Below are positions 6,675-11,794 of a stretch of DNA of 11,794 nt, piece after piece. The position numbers and the translations under genes were made by a program. The notes beneath the pieces are model-generated. The model ran no database searches, was not told the origin of the DNA, and saw nothing but the letters and a program-made list of their open reading frames with translations. Each line of letters starts with the position of its first letter. Position 1 is the stretch's first letter. This stretch comes from an uncultured Eubacterium sp. (GTDB taxonomy: Bacteria; Bacillota_A; Clostridia; Lachnospirales; Lachnospiraceae), in assembly GCA_947653505.1 (NCBI GenBank), contig CANTHI010000051.1, positions 1 through 11,794 on the forward strand. The letters are read 5' to 3'.

Positions 6675-7547
6675 ATGAATCAAAAACGGATCTTTTGGAT
6701 TATTCTGCTGTTTCTTATTGCAAGTCTGGATGTAAGTCTGGCAAACAGTCTCAGGCAGGAGCACGGGATGCAGGAGGAAGAGTCCCAGCTTGCGGCGCGT
6801 GATGAGGCGCTGGCCACGCTGCGGGCATTTGAGCTAAAGCCTGAGGCTTATGAAAAATACGCAAAAGAATTAAAACCGGATTTAAAAACAAAGAAAAGGA
6901 AGAAGCTGAGCGGGAATCTGCTGGCATATTTATTCTGCCAGTCACTGGATCAGCAGGAACTGGAGCAGTGGATCAGTCTGGAACAGGATACAGAACCGGA
7001 ATTATATGAATATGATAGAAAAATCGTAGAAAATCTGCTGGCTGATGCGGTCTATTTTCCAGTTCCGGAAGCGTCGGATCATAAAAAAGCGTCGGTATCG
7101 TATGAAAACAGCTGGCAGTCGGAACGGACGTATGGCGGCGCAAGGGGACATGAGGGCTGCGATCTTATGGCATCCATTCAGCAGAGGGGATATTATCCGG
7201 TAGTCAGTGTCAGCGACGGTGTCGTGGAGAAAATGGGATGGCTGCCGCAGGGCGGATACCGTATCGGCATACGCAGCAGACACGGGGTCTATTACTATTA
7301 TGCGCATCTGGCTGAGTATGAGGAGGGAATCGGGGAAGGAGATACGATTCAGGCAGGACAGTTAATAGGATACATGGGCGATACGGGTTACAGCGAGGTG
7401 GAAGGCACGACCGGAAATTTTCCGGTGCATCTGCATTTTGGAATGTATCTGGATCTGGAAGAATACGGGGAAGTGAGCTTTAATCCTTATTATCTGCTTG
7501 GGATGCTGGAGAAGAGAAAGCTGAGGTACGAGTACCGGAATGAATGA
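6675..7547 (+). CDS. Membrane-anchored or secreted M23 family metallopeptidase
   Basis: This 290-residue protein has an N-terminal hydrophobic segment at residues 5-23 (KRIFWIILLFLIASL), which acts as signal anchor or signal peptide, so the enzyme faces the cell wall. Residues 24-125 are a charged helical region. Residues 152-275 are the M23 (LytM-type) domain with all zinc and catalytic positions: H159 and D163 in HEGCD, H211 in YAHL, and H252/H254 in HLHFG. The glycine-rich strand DGVVEKMGWLPQGGYRIGI is typical. Such enzymes cut peptide cross-bridges or stems of peptidoglycan; substrate specificity cannot be read here. I chose ATG 6675, 4 nt after GGGAGG (6665-6670), over the GTG at 6663 that overlaps that site. 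Its position divergent from ylbJ hints at, but does not prove, a role in sporulation or the envelope. Confidence 0.9.
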   Translation: MNQKRIFWIILLFLIASLDVSLANSLRQEHGMQEEESQLAARDEALATLRAFELKPEAYEKYAKELKPDLKTKKRKKLSGNLLAYLFCQSLDQQELEQWISLEQDTEPELYEYDRKIVENLLADAVYFPVPEASDHKKASVSYENSWQSERTYGGARGHEGCDLMASIQQRGYYPVVSVSDGVVEKMGWLPQGGYRIGIRSRHGVYYYYAHLAEYEEGIGEGDTIQAGQLIGYMGDTGYSEVEGTTGNFPVHLHFGMYLDLEEYGEVSFNPYYLLGMLEKRKLRYEYRNE

Positions 7548-7591
7548 TATAGAAAATATTTTATCTAAATTTAAAATAAGATGTAAAGACC

Positions 7592-7609
7592 CTGGGATCG
7601 GAATCCCGG
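7592..7609. other. Short hairpin after the M23 gene, not a good terminator
   Basis: CTGGGAT (7592-7598) pairs with ATCCCGG (7603-7609) around the loop CGGA, with one G-T wobble. It lies 45 bp after the M23 stop codon. No T-run follows on the plus strand (the next bases are ATAAAAAG), and only a broken T-rich stretch follows on the minus strand. It could be a processing or stability element. Confidence 0.4.
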
Positions 7610-7716
7610 ATAAAAAGCATGGAAAATCTGCTATCAGGATTTGTAAATAAAAACACACGGAAAGATATATTGTCCGAATAAATAAGAAAATAACAGAAAA
7701 AATATATAGCCGGATT

Positions 7717-7745
7717 TTGATAAAAAACTTATAATTATATTTAAT
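7717..7745 (+). promoter_or_regulatory. Candidate sigma-A promoter of ygiQ
   Basis: TTGATA (7717-7722, 5 of 6), exactly 17 nt, then TTTAAT (7740-7745, 5 of 6). Transcription would start near 7752, leaving a leader of about 98 nt before ATG 7850 that carries the last two repeat copies. Chance matches are easier in such AT-rich sequence. Confidence 0.45.
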
Positions 7746-7753
7746 AATACAAT
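7737..7753 (+). repeat. Left copy of a sequence repeated on both sides of ygiQ
   Basis: ATATTTAATAATACAAT here is nearly identical to ATATTTATAATACAAT at 9834-9849 (one A deleted). In both places it is followed by a diverged ATAAAGA stretch and preceded by a TGATA word. The two copies are in the same orientation, about 2.1 kb apart. Confidence 0.6.
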
Positions 7754-7849
7754 GACATAAAGATATATTATCAGGATTTAATAATAAAGCAGCAATAAAG
7801 ACAGAAAACATATATGATCTGGATTGAAAGATAAAAAAGGAGGAGCTGT

Positions 7850-9784
7850 ATGTCTGGGTTTTTGCCGGTTTGCAGGGAAGATATGGATGCGGAAGGGATT
7901 ACACAGCTGGACTTTGTCTATGTGACCGGGGACGCGTATGTAGATCACCCATCGTTTGGCCACGCAGTCATCAGCAGGGTGTTACAGGCGCATGGGTACA
8001 GCGTGGGCATTCTTGCACAGCCGGACTGGAAAGATCCGGATAGTATTAAGGTACTGGGCATGCCGCGGCTGGGATTTCTGGTTACGTCTGGAAATATGGA
8101 TTCTATGGTGAATCATTACAGCGTATCGAAAAAACGGCGCAGCACGGATGCCTATACGCCGGGCGGAGTGATGGGAAAACGGCCGGATTATGCCACGACG
8201 GTTTATTGTAAACTGATCCGCCGGGCATACGGGCAGATTCCGGTTATTCTTGGAGGGATCGAGGCTTCACTGCGCAGGCTGGGGCATTATGATTACTGGT
8301 CTGATCAGGTGAAACGTTCGGTTCTGCTGGATTCTGGTGCCGATCTGCTCAGCTACGGGATGGGGGAGCGCAGTATCGTTGAGATCGCAGATGCGCTGGA
8401 TGCGGGGATCGCGGTTTCGGATCTGACGTTTATCGACGGGACGGTATTTGTCACAAGGGATTTTACGCTTGCATCGGAACAGGCCGTACAGCTGCCATCT
8501 TTCGACCAGATCCGTCTGGATAAAAAAGCCTATGCAAAAAGCTTTTATATGCAGTACTGCAATACGGATCCGTTTAGCGGAAAACGTTTGTATGAGACTT
8601 ATAAAGGAGGGCTGTATGTCGTGCAGAATCCGCCGGCAAAACCACTCAGCCAGATGGAGATGGACGATGTGTATGCGCTTCCTTATATGCGTACCTATCA
8701 TCCGTCTTATGAGGCCGCGGGCGGTGTGCCGGCGATTCGTGAGGTACGTTTTAGTCTGGTCAGCAGCAGAGGATGCTTTGGCGGATGCAATTTCTGCGCA
8801 CTGACGTTTCATCAGGGACGGATTATCCAGAGCAGAAGTCATGCATCGATTCTGAACGAAGCAAAGCTGCTGATTCAGGAGCCGGATTTTAAAGGATATA
8901 TTCATGATGTGGGAGGGCCGACCGCAAACTTCCGGCATCCTGCCTGTGAGAAGCAGCTGACCGAAGGAGCATGTACGAACCGGCAATGCCTGTTTCCGAC
9001 ACCCTGTAAAAATCTGAGGATCGATCATCGCGACTATCTGGAGCTGCTGAGAAAGCTTCGTGGTCTGGAAGGCGTAAAAAAGGTATTTATCCGTTCCGGC
9101 ATCCGGTTTGATTATCTGATTTATGATAAGGACCGCCAGTTTTTGCGCGAATTGTGCGAACACCATGTCAGCGGCCAGCTGAAAATCGCGCCGGAACATA
9201 TTTCTGATCCGGTGCTGCGCAGGATGGGCAAGCCTGCGGCAGAGGTCTATAAAAAATTTGTACAGGCTTATGAGAACATGAACCAAAAGATCGGGAAGGA
9301 GCAGTATCTGGTTCCCTATCTGATGTCCTCGCATCCTGGATCCGGGCTGAAGGAAGCAGTAGAGCTGGCTGAATTTTTGCGGGATATGGGATATATTCCG
9401 CAGCAGGTACAGGATTTTTATCCGACACCATCTACGATATCGACCTGTATGTATTATACCGGACTGGACCCGCGGACGATGGAACCGGTCGCGGTTTCTG
9501 TAAATCCGCACGAAAAAGCGATGCAGCGGGCGCTGATTCAGTACCGGAATCCGAAAAACTATGATCTGGTCAGGGAAGCGCTGGAGAAAGCCGGCAGGAC
9601 GGATCTGATCGGGGACGGAAAAAAATGCCTGATCGCATCGCGCAAACCAGGAGTAAGAGCTGGCCGCAGGAATCAGAAAGAGCCGGAAAAGCGGGCAGAC
9701 AGGAAAGGGAAAAAGGAAAATATTGCGAACAAAAAGTATAAAAAATCAACGCATGGCAGAAATAAAAAAGTGAAACGCAAATAA
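7850..9784 (+). CDS. ygiQ: YgiQ family radical SAM protein
   Basis: This 644-residue cytoplasmic protein belongs to the YgiQ/UPF0313 radical SAM family, which is widespread but has no established substrate. The N-terminal YgiQ domain spans about residues 1-290 (FLPVCREDMDAEGI, FGHAVISRVLQAHGY, ILGGIEASLRRLGHYDYW, LLSYGMGERSI). It leads into the radical SAM barrel with C309, C313 and C316 (SSRGCFGGCNFCALTFHQGR). KIAPEHISDPVLRRMGKP and YLMSSHPGSGLKEA are further family blocks, and VQDFYPTPSTISTCMYYTGLDP is near the C-terminal domain. The last 47 residues contain 22 Lys/Arg and look disordered; such a tail could bind RNA. GGAGG at 7839-7843 fixes the start. It stands alone between two repeat-bearing AT-rich spacers, so it is probably monocistronic. 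Confidence 0.93.
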   Translation: MSGFLPVCREDMDAEGITQLDFVYVTGDAYVDHPSFGHAVISRVLQAHGYSVGILAQPDWKDPDSIKVLGMPRLGFLVTSGNMDSMVNHYSVSKKRRSTDAYTPGGVMGKRPDYATTVYCKLIRRAYGQIPVILGGIEASLRRLGHYDYWSDQVKRSVLLDSGADLLSYGMGERSIVEIADALDAGIAVSDLTFIDGTVFVTRDFTLASEQAVQLPSFDQIRLDKKAYAKSFYMQYCNTDPFSGKRLYETYKGGLYVVQNPPAKPLSQMEMDDVYALPYMRTYHPSYEAAGGVPAIREVRFSLVSSRGCFGGCNFCALTFHQGRIIQSRSHASILNEAKLLIQEPDFKGYIHDVGGPTANFRHPACEKQLTEGACTNRQCLFPTPCKNLRIDHRDYLELLRKLRGLEGVKKVFIRSGIRFDYLIYDKDRQFLRELCEHHVSGQLKIAPEHISDPVLRRMGKPAAEVYKKFVQAYENMNQKIGKEQYLVPYLMSSHPGSGLKEAVELAEFLRDMGYIPQQVQDFYPTPSTISTCMYYTGLDPRTMEPVAVSVNPHEKAMQRALIQYRNPKNYDLVREALEKAGRTDLIGDGKKCLIASRKPGVRAGRRNQKEPEKRADRKGKKENIANKKYKKSTHGRNKKVKRK

Positions 9785-9833
9785 GACAAAAGCGGCAGGA
9801 AAAATTAAATCAGACATAAAAATCCTGATATAA

Positions 9834-9849
9834 ATATTTATAATACAAT
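9834..9849 (+). repeat. Right copy of the sequence repeated on both sides of ygiQ
   Basis: ATATTTATAATACAAT matches 7737-7753 with one base deleted. It overlaps a perfect 14-bp palindrome (9829-9842) and contains TATAAT (9839-9844). No -35 box is visible at 16-18 nt, so a promoter here is not supported. Just upstream, AAATCCTGATA (9820-9830) is the inverted form of the TATCAGGATTT word of the left island. Confidence 0.6.
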
Positions 9850-9859
9850 CAGAAATAAA

Positions 9860-9972
9860 GAAATAAAATGGAAATCAGTGAATATTAGAAATGAAGAAAT
9901 AAAATGGAAATCAGTGAATGTCAGAAATGAAATAAGGAAATAAAATGGAAATCAGTGAATGTCAGAAATAAA
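9860..9972 (+). repeat. Three tandem ~36-bp repeats between ygiQ and the pseudouridine synthase gene
   Basis: Units run 9860-9895 (36 bp), 9896-9936 (41 bp, with an extra AATAA-like insertion) and 9937-9972 (36 bp). Each begins GAAATAAAATGG, contains AATCAGTGAAT and ends near AGAAAT. Copies 2 and 3 are almost identical; copy 1 has ATATT for ATGTC. A partial end of a unit (ATCAGAAATAAA) precedes the first copy. Each unit contains a minimal frame from ATG: MEISEY in copy 1 and MEISECQK in copies 2 and 3. Only copy 3 has an AAGGA 6 nt upstream of that ATG. There are no unique spacers, so this is not CRISPR. The rest of the 208-bp gap (9785-9992) shows no gene and no terminator after ygiQ. Confidence 0.9.
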
Positions 9973-9992
9973 GAAACAGGCAGGTAATAGTG

Positions 9993-11042
9993 ATGAAACA
10001 GCTGCAGATTCAAAAAAATGAAGCCGGACAGCGTCTGGACAAGTATTTAAAGAAACTGCTGCCACAGGCGGACAGCAGTTTTATTTATAAAATGCTGCGG
10101 AAAAAGAATATTGTTCTGAATGGAAAAAAGGCAGAAGGACGTGTTCATCTGGTTTCCGGTGATGCCGTGACGCTGTATCTGTCCGACGAGACGTTTGAAA
10201 AATTCAGTATAGATTCAATATCTGAATCTATACCAGAAAATATAAGGAAGATGATGCCGGATATACAGGTTCTTTTTGAAGATGCGGACATTCTTATGAT
10301 TGATAAGCCTGCAGGCGTGCTTTCCCAGAAGGCATCTGCGGATGATCTGTCTGCCAATGAATGGATCATCCGGTATCTGCTGGATACAGGGGCTGTGACG
10401 CGGCAGACACTGCAGACGTTCCGGCCGTCTGTCTGCAACCGTCTGGACCGTAATACATCCGGTATTCTGATTGCCGGAAAGACGCTGCACGGGCTGCAGA
10501 TGATGTCAGCACAGCTGAAAACGCGTTCCATAAAAAAATATTACCGCTGTATCGTCACAGGTATCCTGATGGAAGGCAGGCATCTGAAAGGGACTCTGCG
10601 TAAAGATAAAAGGAAAAATAAAGTCGAAATTTATCAGCCGGGGCATGCAGGGGATGCGCAAAAAAAATCTGCAGGAGCAGATGACGGTCTGTATGAAATC
10701 GAGACAGAGTATCGGCCGGTTGGATACGGGAAAGACTGTACGATGCTGGAAGTGCATCTGATTACCGGACGCTCCCATCAGATACGGGCGCATCTTGCCG
10801 CCTGCGGTCATCCGGTCGCCGGAGATCCAAAATACGGGGATCCGGAATGGAACAAAAGACACTGCGCCGGAACCGGCATACATCATCAGATGCTGCACGC
10901 TTACCGGGTGGTACTGGAAAACGGGCTGGAAGTAGTAGCTCCGCTGCCGGAATATTTTTCGTACTTTGGAATACAGGAGAATGCTTATGCCAACATGGAA
11001 TTCCCGTGGTCTGCGCGGTTCAACGCTGGAAGAATCTATTAA
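9993..11042 (+). CDS. RluA family pseudouridine synthase
   Basis: This 349-residue enzyme isomerises uridine to pseudouridine in rRNA or tRNA. An N-terminal S4 RNA-binding domain covers residues 11-63 (AGQRLDKYLKKLLPQ, IVLNGKKA, GDAVTLYL). The RluA catalytic domain follows, with LFEDADILMIDKPAGVLSQ (94-112), the active-site motif NRLDRNTSG (catalytic D152) and LITGRSHQIRAHLAACGHPVAGDPKYG (256-282). The usual His of HRLD is Asn here, which I believe is tolerated in a subgroup. S4-plus-catalytic architecture suggests an RluC/RluD-like rRNA target, but the exact site cannot be told from sequence. ATG 9993 is preferred to GTG 9990; the ribosome binding site (GCAGG) is weak. The last 56 bp overlap recU. 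Confidence 0.92.
   Translation: MKQLQIQKNEAGQRLDKYLKKLLPQADSSFIYKMLRKKNIVLNGKKAEGRVHLVSGDAVTLYLSDETFEKFSIDSISESIPENIRKMMPDIQVLFEDADILMIDKPAGVLSQKASADDLSANEWIIRYLLDTGAVTRQTLQTFRPSVCNRLDRNTSGILIAGKTLHGLQMMSAQLKTRSIKKYYRCIVTGILMEGRHLKGTLRKDKRKNKVEIYQPGHAGDAQKKSAGADDGLYEIETEYRPVGYGKDCTMLEVHLITGRSHQIRAHLAACGHPVAGDPKYGDPEWNKRHCAGTGIHHQMLHAYRVVLENGLEVVAPLPEYFSYFGIQENAYANMEFPWSARFNAGRIY
10975..10980 (+). promoter_or_regulatory. Ribosome binding site that sets the recU start
   Basis: AGGAGA lies inside the end of the pseudouridine synthase gene and ends 6 nt before ATG 10987. The in-frame ATG at 10981 directly abuts it and is too close to be used efficiently. Confidence 0.7.
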
Positions 11043-11520
11043 CCGGACCAATGAAAAATATCTTGAGCATGGACTGGCGCTGATTCAGAAAATACCAACA
11101 CCCATAACACCCATCCGGATCGATAAGCTGACCCATCATATTACGCTTGCCTATTTTGAACAGAAAAGTACAGTCGATTATATTGGAGCTGTACAGGGGA
11201 TTCCGGTCTGCTTTGACGCAAAGGAATGTCATACAGACACGTTTCCGCTCCAGAATATCCATGAGCATCAGGTCATATTTATGGAAAATTTTGAAAAACA
11301 GGGTGGCGTGGCTTTTTTTCTGATTTCCTATTCCGCGAAAGATACTTTTTATTATCTGCGCTTCGCAAAGCTACAGGAGTTCTGGAAAAGAATGCGCGCA
11401 GGAGGGAGAAAAAGCTTTCGCTATGAAGAATTAGAACAGGATTTTATTTTTAAGACAGCTGGCGGGGTACTTGTGCCGTACCTGGATGAGATTCAGAAGG
11501 ATTTATTGTTAAGAGATTGA
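10987..11520 (+). CDS. recU: Holliday junction resolvase RecU
   Basis: RecU is the Firmicutes nuclease that cuts four-way DNA junctions during recombinational repair and chromosome segregation, and it also modulates RecA. The 177-residue protein shows the start WNSRGLRGSTLEESINRTN, the active-site region FEQKSTVDYIGAVQGIPVCFDAKE (58-80), TFPLQNIHEHQ (85-95) and GGVAFFLISY. The metal-binding positions correspond to D64, D77 and K79. D77 stands where the Bacillus enzyme has Glu, an acidic replacement that should keep function. The N-terminal arm is about 25 residues shorter than in Bacillus RecU. It overlaps the preceding gene by 56 bp, implying cotranscription and possibly coupled translation. 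In Bacilli recU normally pairs with a penicillin-binding protein gene; none is visible here. Confidence 0.92.
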   Translation: MPTWNSRGLRGSTLEESINRTNEKYLEHGLALIQKIPTPITPIRIDKLTHHITLAYFEQKSTVDYIGAVQGIPVCFDAKECHTDTFPLQNIHEHQVIFMENFEKQGGVAFFLISYSAKDTFYYLRFAKLQEFWKRMRAGGRKSFRYEELEQDFIFKTAGGVLVPYLDEIQKDLLLRD

Positions 11521-11762
11521 CAAACTGACTGTTTTCTCTTATCATTAATGAAGACATTTATGCTTTTACACATTACATCGCGAAAGTGAAAAACAATTAT
11601 CAGAATTTCAGAATTGGACGCTGTGGCTTTTCGTACGCTGGATGATATTTTCTTAAGATAATGACTATACAAATGAAGAAAAAAACCGTATACTAAAAGA
11701 CAGGCTGCTTATTGTCAGGGTGGCTATTCGGAAATCAGAAAAGAATGCAGGAGATAGGGGAG
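11521..11762 (+). other. Intergenic spacer after recU
   Basis: These 242 bp contain no convincing gene and no good terminator hairpin after recU. The second half holds a promoter (listed separately) and a leader of about 60 nt. A 23-codon stretch ending at TAA just before 11661 reads KTIIRISELDAVAFRTLDDIFLR and looks protein-like, but it has no start codon and is preceded by a stop, so it could be a gene remnant or chance. Confidence 0.4.
11666..11694 (+). promoter_or_regulatory. Sigma-A promoter for the gene leaving the window
   Basis: TATACA (11666-11671, 4 of 6), exactly 17 nt, then TATACT (11689-11694, 5 of 6). Transcription would start near 11701, giving a leader of about 60 nt to ATG 11763. 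It is the only promoter candidate I can see between recU and the next gene. Confidence 0.55.
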
Positions 11763-11794
11763 ATGATTCTGCGGCGTACCGAGGTGTCCGAGGT
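11763..11794 (+). CDS. Start of an unidentified gene, cut by the window end
   Basis: ATG 11763 is preceded by AGGAG (11749-11753) at the ideal 9-nt spacing and by a promoter about 70 bp upstream. Only MILRRTEVSEV is visible, too little to assign a family. Many GNAT acetyltransferases begin in a similar way, but that is only a guess. An alternative in-frame start at 11745 (MQEIGEM) has a poorer ribosome binding site. Confidence 0.5.
   Translation, partial: MILRRTEVSE

Larger units (their letters stand above)
7548..7849 (+). repeat. AT-rich intergenic island with degenerate ~36-nt periodic repeats
   Basis: This 302-bp gap holds no convincing gene. At least five, perhaps seven, diverged copies of a word close to ATATATnnTCnGGATTT followed by ATAAA-rich sequence can be aligned. 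The TC anchors (GC in the fifth copy) are at 7564, 7598, 7634, 7673, 7709, 7771 and 7818. Spacings are 34, 36, 39, 36, 62 and 47 nt. The best copies are near 7632 and 7769 (both TATCAGGATTT), 7703 and 7811. The copy around 7598 is GC-richer and forms a hairpin. The ygiQ ribosome binding site (GGAGG 7839-7843) lies just after the last copy. Confidence 0.55.

Noticed and set aside
6630..6690. Sigma-E promoter for ylbJ on the minus strand
   Set aside because: A TCATGTT box and a TATACTAA box are present, but the -10 match is poor and the 16-nt gap is longer than expected.
7592..7609. Intrinsic terminator of the M23 gene
   Set aside because: The stem has a wobble and no T-run follows on the plus strand.
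7362..7811. Minus-strand frame of 149 codons covering the AT-rich spacer and the end of the M23 gene
   Set aside because: Its hydrophobic, Ile/Phe-rich translation follows from AT-rich sequence. It overlaps the catalytic end of the M23 domain and has no ribosome binding site that I can see.
7548..7849. Riboswitch or structured leader for ygiQ
   Set aside because: Apart from one 7-bp hairpin at 7592-7609 I find no paired architecture or terminator/antiterminator pair, and the sequence is mostly low-complexity A/T.
8267..9511. Long open frame on the minus strand (414 codons) opposite ygiQ
   Set aside because: It lies entirely inside the well-supported ygiQ gene. Its translation has no recognisable motif and looks like a by-product of codon bias on the sense strand.
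9860..9972. CRISPR array
   Set aside because: The units are adjacent tandem copies without unique spacers, there are only three, and no cas genes are nearby.
11522..11540. Terminator after recU
   Set aside because: Only a 4-bp AAAC/GTTT stem can form, too weak to call.

Overview
The window looks like a chromosomal housekeeping stretch of a Gram-positive anaerobe of the Clostridia, most likely Lachnospiraceae. The evidence is the gene content (RemA, YlbJ, RecU, a YicC/RemA/omega cluster, RimO-PgsA-CinA), strong AGGAG-type ribosome binding sites, moderate-GC genes and very AT-rich spacers. I see no phage, transposon, tRNA, rRNA or CRISPR array.

Layout: positions 1-5656 form one plus-strand run. 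It holds the 3' part of yicC, then remA, rpoZ, an intrinsic terminator, rimO, pgsA, the CinA C-terminal-domain gene, rsmD, coaD and an unrecognised coiled-coil gene. The themes are RNA turnover and transcription (yicC, remA, rpoZ), ribosome modification (rimO, rsmD), phospholipid synthesis (pgsA), and NAD salvage and CoA synthesis (cinA, coaD). Positions 5671-6660 on the minus strand encode the sporulation membrane protein YlbJ, convergent with the coiled-coil gene and divergent from a secreted M23 peptidase (6675-7547). A YgiQ-type radical SAM enzyme (7850-9784) follows. It sits between two AT-rich islands (7548-7849 and 9785-9992) filled with degenerate or tandem repeats of about 36 bp. An RluA-family pseudouridine synthase then overlaps recU (Holliday junction resolvase). 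The window ends with a good promoter and the first codons of an unidentified gene.

No clearly new multi-gene system is visible. The observations most worth a second look are: related repeat islands on both sides of ygiQ; an in-frame 15-bp tandem repeat inside ylbJ (MVKDT x3); a terminator placed directly before the rimO ribosome binding site; loss of gmk from the usual remA-gmk-rpoZ cluster; an acidic C-terminal extension on omega; and an uncharacterised coiled-coil gene between coaD and ylbJ.
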